DNA from: JANYCO01 sp035535995
GTDB taxonomy: Bacteria; Bacteroidota; Bacteroidia; Cytophagales; Cytophagaceae
Assembly (NCBI GenBank): GCA_035535995.1
Contig: DATLOZ010000009.1
Coordinates: 248,001 to 312,000 of the forward strand
Direction: 5' to 3'
Length of the DNA stretch: 64,000 nucleotides
Part shown: one piece after another, positions 17,101 through 23,036 of the stretch
Position numbering within the stretch: position 1 is the first letter of the stretch
Layout: the number at the start of each line of letters is the position of its first letter
Made by a program: the position numbers and the translations under genes
Notes under the pieces: generated by a model
Database searches by the model: none
Told to the model about the DNA's origin: nothing
Seen by the model: only the letters and a program-made list of their open reading frames with translations

Positions 17101-17251
17101 AGGTGGTACGCACTTGTACTGCCGGCGCTTCGATCACAGGAAATTCGCGCACACCTAGCAACCGGAAACCCATGTATCCAAAAAAAAGGATGATGAGGTT
17201 CATCACAATCGCCAGCACAGGGCGGCGGATGCTAATACTCGATAGACTCAT
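14135..17251 (-). CDS. RND efflux transporter permease
   Basis: 1038 aa, AcrB/MexB-type inner-membrane proton antiporter, with the usual 12 transmembrane helices in two repeats. The N-terminus is 'ISIRRPVLAIVMNLIILFFG'. The proton-relay aspartate pair lies in TM4 'ATGLVVDDGIVVTENIF', and the second repeat has 'GLVTKNGILIVEFANHL' and 'GAAGKSRMGMGIVIVGGLLI'. It forms a two-gene unit with the adaptor gene, 12 nt apart. No TolC-like channel is present, so it must use one encoded elsewhere. The substrate spectrum cannot be told from sequence. It converges on the SDR gene with an 11-nt gap. Confidence 0.95.
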   Translation of the reverse strand: MSLSSISIRRPVLAIVMNLIILFFGYMGFRLLGVREFPVIEAPAVQVRTTYAGASADIVEAQITYPLEKALNGIEGVRTISSSSSLGASSIAVEFNLDANLESVTNDVRDKVSQTMRSLPPDLDAPPVVSKDAGSEYIIVMTVTNDKMTDLEVNDYVDNIILPRLQTINGVANVYIFGEKRYAMRLWLDPIKLAAHKITIQDVKQALDKENIELPTGRLEGNRTELTIKANAKFKDANGFNNMIIRSEGQQIVRLQDIGYASLGAENEETIFRINNVPSLGCSIVPQPGANHVEIAEEFYKRFEQLKKELPPDFKLGISTDNTRFIHKSITEVTETLIFAILLVVIIIYLFFRDWSIALRPLIDIPVSLVGTFFIMYLCGFSINVLTLLAIVLATGLVVDDGIVVTENIFKKSEQGMPPFQAAIEGSQEIAFAVLSTSITLAAIFLPIIFMQGFVGKLFKEFGIIVASAVLISIFVSLTLTPMLNAWMIHDTKKKTKFYIWSEPFFVWMNETYARSLNTFLKRRWIAFIILGAAVGLTVVIWKILPAEVAPTEDRSMMRITMTLPEGASFEYTDEFMLKYIKLIQDSVPENKLIMAITASSPGGSSGSGVNSGFSRVPLIDPSERERSQQEIVDKLQQQMKKFPEAKVQVGQDQTISTGARGLPVQYVIQAPNFEKLREALPKFMEEAQKDPTFSLVDVNLKFNRPEIQVLINREKARMLGVNVSDIAQTLQLALSGQRFGFFNMNGRQYQIIGQFDRLNRNATVDLKNIYVRSANASLIAIDNLVDLQETSSPPQLFRFNRYQSATVSAALTPGKTIGDGVKAMNEIKAKVLDDSFSTALIGPSRDLAESSSNTTFIFALALILVYLILAAQFESFVDPFIIMLTVPLAVAGGLLSLWYFNQTNNIFSQIGMIMLIGLVTKNGILIVEFANHLKHSGRTIREAAIEAANGRLRPILMTSLATILGALPIAIAFGAAGKSRMGMGIVIVGGLLISLIFTLYVIPSVYIYLARKPRTKGPDNEVKIEKVKLEEEVEALV

Positions 17252-17263
17252 AGTTTTTCTTGT

Positions 17264-18334
17264 TTACTTTTTCTTCCCCTTCGAAATTTTTACCGCTGAT
17301 CCATCTTTCAACAGAAAGTTTCCATTCACTACTACCGAATCGCCTGGCTGAAGGCCGGAAAATACTTGTACATAATCTTCGGTGCGAATTCCCGTCTCGA
17401 TCATTCGTCCTTCTGCTTTATTATTTTTTACTATATATGCTTTCTTACCCATCGCTACAGGTACGATCGCTTCCGTAGGAATGAAAACTGTATTCGCTTC
17501 ATCTTTTACTAGTAGCTCTACCCGTACGAATGCGCCTGGCAAGAGCAGGCCTCTGCGGTTTTCACTAAGCGCTCTGTAGCGGACACTGCGACTGTTGATC
17601 TCTATAAAAGGATCTTTTACCGAAATAATTCCATTGAGCGTATCAGACAATCCTTCTTTTTTAAAACTAATGCGATCGCCGATCCGAAACAGATCGGCAT
17701 ATTTTTCAGGAAGTGAAAATTCGATCTTTACAGGATTTACCTGGCGAATGCTGGCTATTGTTTCTGCTGGTGTCACGTAGCTTCCCACACTGATCGTACG
17801 CACACCAAGCACGCCATCAAAAGGCGCGTAGAGCTCTGTCTTGGCGATCTGTGCCTGGTAATAAACACTGTCGGCTTTTAGTGATTGTAATTGCGAAAGC
17901 GCTACCTCATATTCCTGTTTACTAATACCATTTACCTGGTAAAGATTTTTCAATCGTTGTTCCGTTTCAGACGCGAGCGCCAACTGCACTTTTATTTTTT
18001 CCAATTGTGCTTTTATTTCCGCGTCGTTGAGCTTAAGTAGTAAAGTTCCTTTCGTCACTTGCTTTCCTTCCGGAAGGTAAAGAAACGTGACACGCCCATT
18101 GACCTCTGGCTTCAGCTCGGCTTCTTCGTTGGCAAGAATGGTGCCGTTGGCGAAGATCTTATCTTCCAGGTTGGTATTACCCACTACAAACACACTCACT
18201 GTGGTAGCGGGTTTCTTTTTCTCTTTATCGGCTATGGCTGCTTTTGCTTTTTCAGGAGTAAAAAATTTAGCTTTGATAAATACCAACGCTACGAAGATGA
18301 TCGCAACAATAAAGTATGGTTTTGTTTTTTTCAT
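17264..18334 (-). CDS. RND efflux periplasmic adaptor (membrane fusion protein)
   Basis: 356 aa, AcrA/HlyD family. It begins with an uncleaved or signal-anchor helix (about residues 8-24, 'FIVAIIFVALVFIKAKF'), followed by a lipoyl half ('LKPEVNGRVTFLYLPEGKQV'), a short coiled-coil hairpin (about 110-160), the second lipoyl half ('ELYAPFDGVLGVRTISVGSY') and beta-barrel and membrane-proximal domains. It bridges the adjacent pump to an outer-membrane channel in the periplasm. It is co-directional with the pump (12 nt) and the upstream DUF1080-like gene (30 nt), so one transcript is likely. Confidence 0.93.
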   Translation of the reverse strand: MKKTKPYFIVAIIFVALVFIKAKFFTPEKAKAAIADKEKKKPATTVSVFVVGNTNLEDKIFANGTILANEEAELKPEVNGRVTFLYLPEGKQVTKGTLLLKLNDAEIKAQLEKIKVQLALASETEQRLKNLYQVNGISKQEYEVALSQLQSLKADSVYYQAQIAKTELYAPFDGVLGVRTISVGSYVTPAETIASIRQVNPVKIEFSLPEKYADLFRIGDRISFKKEGLSDTLNGIISVKDPFIEINSRSVRYRALSENRRGLLLPGAFVRVELLVKDEANTVFIPTEAIVPVAMGKKAYIVKNNKAEGRMIETGIRTEDYVQVFSGLQPGDSVVVNGNFLLKDGSAVKISKGKKK

Positions 18335-18364
18335 AGGATCAGAATGTTTATTGCTAATAACTGC

Positions 18365-19036
18365 TTAATCAAATTTTGTAATTTTCAATGCGCTGAAGTG
18401 CGCCAGCGTACCTACCCCAATCCAAAGGCCAATGCCGCCGCGCAGCTCTTTGCCGTGTTTCAGGTCATTGACGATAAGAGTTGGCTGTGTTGCATTATTG
18501 ACGTAAAGCTTTGCCGTTTCATCTCTTACTTCAATTTTAATTTTAGTCCACTCAGCAGGCACCATATCGGCATAGGCTTCGTATTTCTCCGGAAATTCTT
18601 TTCTTAATTTTTCCCAGGGAAATTTCGGGTAAGAAACATATTGAGTGGAATGATTTCTACGCACCTGGTCATTGGCGCGACCGTTGGTAGGACGGATATA
18701 AAAAAGTTCAAACTCAGAAGTATCGCTCGCTACGCGAAAAGCAATACCCACAAAGCCTCTGGCTGCCTCCACCTTTGGATTGCCCACTTGCCCTGCGAGA
18801 TCGATTTCAATAATTCCGTTGTGGAAATTAATATCTTTCAGCAATGCCATGGATCGCTGGTCATCGCTCGCAAAAGGTTGTTCCAGTACGATCGCCTGCT
18901 TCTCCTTATAAATAGTAGTGTTCAACGTGACCCCATAAGGAAGCAGCTTCTCTTTAGTGAGCGCGATCTCCTGGGCTTTTGCAAAAGATATACAGCATAG
19001 AAGCGCCACCGCTGCCGTCATTTTTTTGGTTTTCAT
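18365..19036 (-). CDS. Exported concanavalin-like (DUF1080/LamG-type) protein
   Basis: 223 aa with a signal peptide (residues 1-21, ending FAKAQ). The mature part is a single beta-sandwich resembling DUF1080/3-keto-disaccharide-hydrolase-like or LamG folds: 'FHNGIIEIDLAGQ', 'GFVGIAFRVASDTSEFELFY', 'DQVRRNHSTQYVSYPKFPWE' and 'IKIEVRDETAKLYVNNATQP'. Such modules bind or trim glycans in the periplasm or at the surface. It heads the RND transcript but has no obvious link to efflux. The fold is fairly certain; activity is unknown. Confidence 0.75.
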   Translation of the reverse strand: MKTKKMTAAVALLCCISFAKAQEIALTKEKLLPYGVTLNTTIYKEKQAIVLEQPFASDDQRSMALLKDINFHNGIIEIDLAGQVGNPKVEAARGFVGIAFRVASDTSEFELFYIRPTNGRANDQVRRNHSTQYVSYPKFPWEKLRKEFPEKYEAYADMVPAEWTKIKIEVRDETAKLYVNNATQPTLIVNDLKHGKELRGGIGLWIGVGTLAHFSALKITKFD

Positions 19037-19158
19037 TGCCTGTTATTTTTTGGAATTCTATTCACTTCAAATGCCTTAAAAAAACAAGGCATCCCGACAT
19101 AACCCCGGTGGCTTGGGCGCAATCGTTGATCTGGTATTATTATCTATAATCTCTATAG

Positions 19159-19190
19159 CAAAAGTAGTTTAAATGATTAAATTAGCCAAA
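19159..19190 (-). promoter_or_regulatory. Promoter of the DUF1080-adaptor-RND operon
   Basis: Read on the minus strand: TTTG (19190-19187), a 20-nt spacer, then TACTTTTG (19166-19159), an exact TAnnTTTG. The start would be about 115 nt upstream of the 19036 ATG. The rest of the 19037-19384 gap holds only a small hairpin (ATGCCTT/AAGGCAT, 19070-19091) and no convincing gene. Confidence 0.6.
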
Positions 19191-19384
19191 AAAAGACGAA
19201 AGGTTTTCTTTTGTTTACCTAAATATAATTTTCAGAAATCTTATAGAACATGCTGGAACTCCTGCTGGTAAAGGAGATAGGAGATTGTATAAATTAGAAA
19301 AACCTTCTTCCTGCAGAGAGTATTTGACATCTTGGACTTTAATCTCTTATTTTAAACACAAAATATTCCCTTGAATAAATTTTT

Positions 19385-20677
19385 ATGAAACTATTTAATA
19401 CAATACTCAGCAAAACTGTGCTATGCAGCGTGCTGCTATATGGAGGAATGATCCATCGACCAATTCAGGCGCAAAGCCTTAACCCTGATGCCGACAATGG
19501 CGGCTTGAAACTAGCTTCAGGATTTGGTGCAATCGTAGTAGCGGAACAAACCGGAAAAGCCCGTCACATCGCAGTAGACAAGACCGGTAGAGTTTTTATC
19601 AAATTAAAAAAATTGCAGAAAGGGAAAGGCATCGTTGTACTTCAGGATAAGAATGGCGATGGCAAAGCCGACGAGATAAAAAGTTATGAAAATTATATCG
19701 GTACAGGAATGGCGATCTATCAGCAGTATTTGTACGCTTCTTCTGATTCTTCCGTCTACCGCTATCCGCTTGAGGATGGTGAAAATGCGATCGATGAAAA
19801 GAAACGTGAAGTGGTAATCGTAAAGCTTCCTTACCGCCCTGAACACGAGACAAAATCTATTACCATTGATGCCAGCGGAAAGCTATACGTCAATATAGGC
19901 GCACCTTCCAACGCTTGCCAGGTGCAAGACCGTACCAAAGGCTCGCCAGGCCAGGACCCTTGCCCCCTGCTCGATAGCTTTGCTGGCGTGTGGCAGTTTG
20001 ATGCTCAGAAATTGAACCAACGTTTTTCCGATGGCACTCGTTTTTCTACAGGACTGCGCAACTGCGTGGCGCTCGAGTGGGACAGCCATACCAACCAGGT
20101 GTATGCTCTACCTCACGGCCGCGATCAGTTGAATACTTTGTATCCACAATATTTTACAGACGAACAAAACGCAGAGCTTCCTTCCGAAGAATTTGTGCAG
20201 CTCACAAAGGACGGCGACTACGGCTGGCCATATTGCTACTACGATCATATCCAGGGTAAACGCATTCAAGCACCTGAATACGGGGGCGATGGTAAAAAAA
20301 CCGGTACCCGCTGTGAGGCAATAGGCGCGCCGCTTATGGCATTTCCGGGCCACTGGGCTCCTAATGATTTATTGTTTTATCACGGAAATCAATTTCCGGA
20401 ACGATATAAAAATGGCGCCTTCATTGCTTTCCACGGCTCCTGGAACAGGGCGCCTCTCAAACAAGCTGGTTATTTTGTAGCCTTTGTTCCGATGAAAGAC
20501 GGAAAGCCCAGCGGCAACTGGGAAGTGTTCGCCGAAGGTTTTGCCGGTGGACCGGAAATAAAAAGTCCGAAAGATGCCAAGCACCGCCCGATGGGACTTG
20601 CAGAAGGTCCTGACGGCTCGCTCTACATCAGTGATTCGGTGCAGGGAACGGTTTGGCGAATTATATATATTAAATAG
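19385..20677 (+). CDS. Exported glucose/sorbosone-dehydrogenase-like beta-propeller
   Basis: 430 aa with a signal peptide (about 1-30, ending RPIQAQ). The mature part is a six-bladed propeller of the PQQ-dependent aldose/L-sorbosone dehydrogenase family: 'LASGFGAIVVAEQTGKARHI', 'FSTGLRNCVALEWDSHTNQV', 'KDGDYGWPYCYYDHIQGKRI', 'FIAFHGSWNRAPLKQAGYFV' and 'HRPMGLAEGPDGSLYISDSV'. Enzymes of this type oxidise sugars in the periplasm and pass electrons to cytochromes; a cytochrome c gene follows 83 nt downstream. The PQQ requirement and substrate are family inferences, and some members are not enzymes. Confidence 0.85.
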   Translation: MKLFNTILSKTVLCSVLLYGGMIHRPIQAQSLNPDADNGGLKLASGFGAIVVAEQTGKARHIAVDKTGRVFIKLKKLQKGKGIVVLQDKNGDGKADEIKSYENYIGTGMAIYQQYLYASSDSSVYRYPLEDGENAIDEKKREVVIVKLPYRPEHETKSITIDASGKLYVNIGAPSNACQVQDRTKGSPGQDPCPLLDSFAGVWQFDAQKLNQRFSDGTRFSTGLRNCVALEWDSHTNQVYALPHGRDQLNTLYPQYFTDEQNAELPSEEFVQLTKDGDYGWPYCYYDHIQGKRIQAPEYGGDGKKTGTRCEAIGAPLMAFPGHWAPNDLLFYHGNQFPERYKNGAFIAFHGSWNRAPLKQAGYFVAFVPMKDGKPSGNWEVFAEGFAGGPEIKSPKDAKHRPMGLAEGPDGSLYISDSVQGTVWRIIYIK

Positions 20678-20691
20678 TAATAAGGTTGCTG

Positions 20692-20734
20692 GATTCCGGA
20701 TGCCAGATGCCGGAAAAATTCTTTGTTATCTGGC
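20692..20734. repeat. Short interspersed palindromic repeat (GATGCCAGATGCCGG type)
   Basis: Contains GGATGCCAGATGCCGGA (20698-20714) and a partner ATCTGGC (20728-20734) that can pair with GCCAGAT at 20702-20708. The same core is found at 56611-56671, so it is an interspersed repeat rather than a local feature. Confidence 0.55.
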
Positions 20735-20760
20735 TTTTGTATTTATTTTAAAATTTAAAA

Positions 20761-21165
20761 ATGAAACTAACGATAACTCACTTCGCCATTATAATAGGTT
20801 TATCAGGCTTAGTTATTACTAAGGGCTATGCACAAACGGTTTCTCCCGGTAAAAAGGTGTATGACAACAATTGTCTCACCTGTCATCAGGCCGATGGCAG
20901 TGGCGTTCCGGGGATGAATCCTCCGCTTTCAAATGTTTCCTGGGTTACGGGTGATAAACAAAAGTTGATTCAAATTGTATTGAATGGACTTACTACTCCT
21001 CTGGAAATTGACGACGAAGTTTATCACAATCCTATGCCTGCTCACAAACACCTGACCGATCGCGAGGTGGCGGATGTACTCACCTACATTCGCAGCAGCT
21101 TTGGCAATAAGGCTTCTGCTGTGACGGTGGAGGAAGTGAAAAAGGTAAGAGGCATAAAAAAATAA
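20761..21165 (+). CDS. Periplasmic cytochrome c (class I)
   Basis: 134 aa. Signal peptide 1-24 (ending GYAQ). One haem-c site, Cys38-x-x-Cys41-His42, in 'NNCLTCHQADGSGVPGMNPP'. A Met in 'YHNPMPAHKHLTDREVADVL' is the likely sixth haem ligand, and the C-terminal helix 'DVLTYIRSSFGN' is typical. It should carry single electrons in the periplasm, probably from the neighbouring sugar-dehydrogenase-like protein to the respiratory chain. Confidence 0.92.
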   Translation: MKLTITHFAIIIGLSGLVITKGYAQTVSPGKKVYDNNCLTCHQADGSGVPGMNPPLSNVSWVTGDKQKLIQIVLNGLTTPLEIDDEVYHNPMPAHKHLTDREVADVLTYIRSSFGNKASAVTVEEVKKVRGIKK

Positions 21166-21169
21166 ATTA

Positions 21170-21205
21170 ACCCCTGCACTTTGTCTTTTGACAAAGCACA
21201 GGGGT
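21170..21205. terminator. Bidirectional terminator between cytochrome c and fatty acid hydroxylase genes
   Basis: ACCCCTG-C-ACTTTGTC (from 21170) pairs with GACAAAG-CA-CAGGGGT (to 21205) around a TTTT loop. It lies between two converging genes. The T-tail is weak on both sides, so efficiency is uncertain. Confidence 0.65.
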
Positions 21206-21265
21206 AGAGAACAGGTTACAAAAAAAAGTATTGCGTGTGGGCGTGAGTAAGGCGTAGCTTGCTTA

Positions 21266-22240
21266 TCAGGCCAACGAAGGCTCTAATTCTATTTCTTCTT
21301 TTTCCAGGGGAATTTTATTTTTCTCTGATTTTGTCACTTGCAGTTTGCTTAGCTCATAACCACCCGTCTCTCCTACTTCGTCGTAGAACTCAGGCCCACC
21401 GGCCGCTAGCTCGCTTCCTGCTTTTTTAGATTTTAAGATTGGCCACAAAAACTGAGCGTACCATTCTTCTTTGAAATAATGTTTCACCCCATAGCCAGCC
21501 GGGTATTGGCGTGTGATCACACCCGTACCGAAGAGAAGATCCCAGATGAAAAACATATTTCCGAAATTTCCTTTGTAATGTCCTACGCCATCGTTCGCAT
21601 CTGCATGGTGCGCGTGGTGTGTAGCAGGCGTGGAGATCAGTCTCTCCAGCACCCAGGCAACAGGATGTAGAATTCTATATTTATAAAAGGGCTTGTCCCA
21701 TTTGATACTGGAGTGTGCCGCAAGTGTGATCACGGATTTTAACCCACGCACAAAGAGCGCTGGGAATCCAAGGCCAAGATAGACAAGCGTGGCAGTAACA
21801 TACGTTTGCGAAAAGAAAACCGTATACAAAATATTCTGACGGCTCGCCATTGCCATGCCCATGTAAGGCGCGGAGTGATGTGTGCGGTGAAAGCGCCACA
21901 GCCATGGTATTTCATGGTGCAGACGGTGGTACCAATACTGCGTAAGATCATCTGCTACAGCAATGATGGCGAAGCCAAACCAAAAAGGTACCCATGCGAA
22001 AGCGCCCAGCAATCCTGGGAAGAGTACGGGCAAGGCTTGCAAGCTGAAGAAGGCAAACACAGGAGTGAGCAATAATTTTGGCGCCGCGTAACAAATAAGA
22101 TCAACGGCTTTTTCATTTTCATCCCAATCGTGCTTGTCGTACAAGCCGAGTAAAAATTCCGCGATGCCCAGTCCGAAGAGTAGCGTTGGCAAACCCCATG
22201 TTGTAAGGTTTTCAAATATTGCAGTGAAGAGCTCTTTCAT
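21266..22240 (-). CDS. Membrane fatty acid hydroxylase / sterol desaturase family protein
   Basis: 324 aa with four or more membrane helices. The di-iron histidine clusters are complete: HxxxH in 'WYHRLHHEIPWLW', HxxHH in 'RFHRTHHSAPYMG', and a C-terminal 'THHAHHADANDGVGHYKGNF'. The family hydroxylates or desaturates lipid chains in the membrane using O2. It is the last gene of a three-gene unit with two tiny membrane proteins (6-nt gaps), and a Cys-rich leader ORF precedes the unit. A role in modifying sulfur-containing lipids such as sulfonolipids is a guess suggested by that leader, not by the protein. Confidence 0.88.
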   Translation of the reverse strand: MKELFTAIFENLTTWGLPTLLFGLGIAEFLLGLYDKHDWDENEKAVDLICYAAPKLLLTPVFAFFSLQALPVLFPGLLGAFAWVPFWFGFAIIAVADDLTQYWYHRLHHEIPWLWRFHRTHHSAPYMGMAMASRQNILYTVFFSQTYVTATLVYLGLGFPALFVRGLKSVITLAAHSSIKWDKPFYKYRILHPVAWVLERLISTPATHHAHHADANDGVGHYKGNFGNMFFIWDLLFGTGVITRQYPAGYGVKHYFKEEWYAQFLWPILKSKKAGSELAAGGPEFYDEVGETGGYELSKLQVTKSEKNKIPLEKEEIELEPSLA

Positions 22241-22246
22241 AATTTT

Positions 22247-22429
22247 TTATTTTTTGTCTTTATATCGATCCAATTGTTTTAGATAAGGTGTTTGATTTTT
22301 ATCGGTCCACGGCTTTTCGCCTGTGAAGCGGAGGTAAGCAAATAAACTGAGCACCGGCAGTGCATAAATAAGAATGCTCAACAAAGCATTCTTAAAAATT
22401 CTCTTTTTGATAGCAGGGTCTATGGCCAT
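22247..22429 (-). CDS. Small single-pass membrane protein
   Basis: 60 aa, MAIDPAIKKRIFKNALLSIL then one transmembrane helix (about 14-33, 'NALLSILIYALPVLSLFAYL') and a charged tail 'QTPYLKQLDRYKDKK'. The family was not recognised. It is packed between two co-directional genes with 6-nt gaps, which supports it being real. It could be a small subunit of the fatty acid hydroxylase, but nothing in the sequence shows this. Confidence 0.65.
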   Translation of the reverse strand: MAIDPAIKKRIFKNALLSILIYALPVLSLFAYLRFTGEKPWTDKNQTPYLKQLDRYKDKK

Positions 22430-22435
22430 GATTGA

Positions 22436-22612
22436 TCAGGGTTTTAGTATGGTAGTGTTTGTTTGTGATGGAGAATTATTTTCAGCCTTGTCTTCCAACA
22501 AGTGTCGCGTAAGCAGCAGGCCTCCTACCGTAATGGTAACAGGCAACAGGTAGATCACAATCGTGACGATTATTTTTTTCAGGATCAGTGTAATGTCTTC
22601 CAGTATAGTCAT
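22436..22612 (-). CDS. Small single-pass membrane protein
   Basis: 58 aa from the ATG at 22612 (preceded by AAAAGAG; an upstream in-frame ATG at 22660 adds 16 unlikely residues). One helix (about 12-34, 'KKIIVTIVIYLLPVTITVGG') is followed by a polar tail rich in Asn, Ser and Thr. Its shape, with a lysine-rich start and an 'IYLLP' kink, resembles that of the next gene's product ('IYALP'), so the two may be duplicates or partners. First gene of the fatty-acid-hydroxylase unit, 95 nt downstream of the Cys-rich leader ORF. Confidence 0.6.
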   Translation of the reverse strand: MTILEDITLILKKIIVTIVIYLLPVTITVGGLLLTRHLLEDKAENNSPSQTNTTILKP

Positions 22613-22707
22613 CTCTTTTTTTGTTTTTATTTTTAACAACTCTATAGAACTAGTATACAAAATTGGTTTACTTTATTGTTTTGGTAGAACAGGAATTTAA
22701 AATTTGA

Positions 22708-22788
22708 TTAAGCTGAAAAGCAGCAACAGCGCGGCGAAGAGCAGTTCGTCACAAAAATAGTTTTAAAAAAGTAAAGTATCTTTTTCAT
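22708..22788 (-). CDS. Cysteine-rich leader peptide A (CCC)
   Basis: A 26-codon ORF (ATG 22788, TAA 22708-22710). It starts MKKILYFFKTIF and continues VTNCSSPRCCCFSA, giving three consecutive Cys codons (TGT TGC TGC, 22720-22728) plus a fourth Cys, just before the stop. It ends 95 nt upstream of the first gene of the fatty-acid-hydroxylase unit and lies downstream of a candidate promoter and of a 43-bp element shared with the susC leader. Composition and placement match an amino-acid-sensing leader; a poly-Cys end is very unlikely by chance. No intrinsic terminator follows, so Rho-dependent or translational control is more likely than classical attenuation. Confidence 0.7.
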   Translation of the reverse strand: MKKILYFFKTIFVTNCSSPRCCCFSA

Positions 22789-22913
22789 GCTACTTTCATC
22801 TATTATAAATGCTGTGTTATGAATTATGAGTGGAGCAAAAATTCATAGTAACTAAAATTTTTTCTGATTGCAGAAAATGTTGATTGCTGGTGGTAGCAAT
22901 ACTTTTGTTATTT

Positions 22914-22944
22914 TAAAGTTACTTGCTTTGTTTTTTATTTACAA
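22914..22944 (-). promoter_or_regulatory. Candidate promoter for leader A
   Basis: On the minus strand: TTG (22944-22942), a 20-nt spacer, then TAACTTTA (22921-22914), 7 of 8 matches to TAnnTTTG. The shared 43-bp element ends 25 nt upstream of the TTG. The remaining 22613-23036 gap shows no further gene. Confidence 0.45.
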
Positions 22945-22969
22945 TAAAGATCTATCCTTATAAGTTTAT

Positions 22970-23012
22970 CCTACCACAAAACAGTTTTGAGTGAGGAGTG
23001 CGAGTATGGAGA
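22970..23012 (-). promoter_or_regulatory. Shared 43-bp upstream element, copy A
   Basis: 37 of 43 positions are identical to 44144-44186, in the same orientation. Both lie about 25 nt upstream of a -33 box and about 185 nt upstream of a poly-Cys leader ORF. On the plus strand it contains CCTACCAC, AAACAGT and GAGTATGGAGA. A regulator-binding site is the simplest reading. Confidence 0.6.
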
Positions 23013-23036
23013 ATATGCCGACAAATAAAAGGGTGG

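Noticed and set aside
19062..19100. 12-codon minus-strand ORF MSGCLVFLRHLK in the leader of the DUF1080-RND operon
   Set aside because: Only one Cys, very short, and it overlaps a hairpin; not enough to call a leader peptide.
19250..19297. 15-codon ORF MLELLLVKEIGDCIN upstream of the sorbosone-dehydrogenase-like gene, with four Leu and one Cys
   Set aside because: The Leu codons are not in a long run, no terminator or promoter frames it, and the downstream gene is unrelated to leucine or cysteine.
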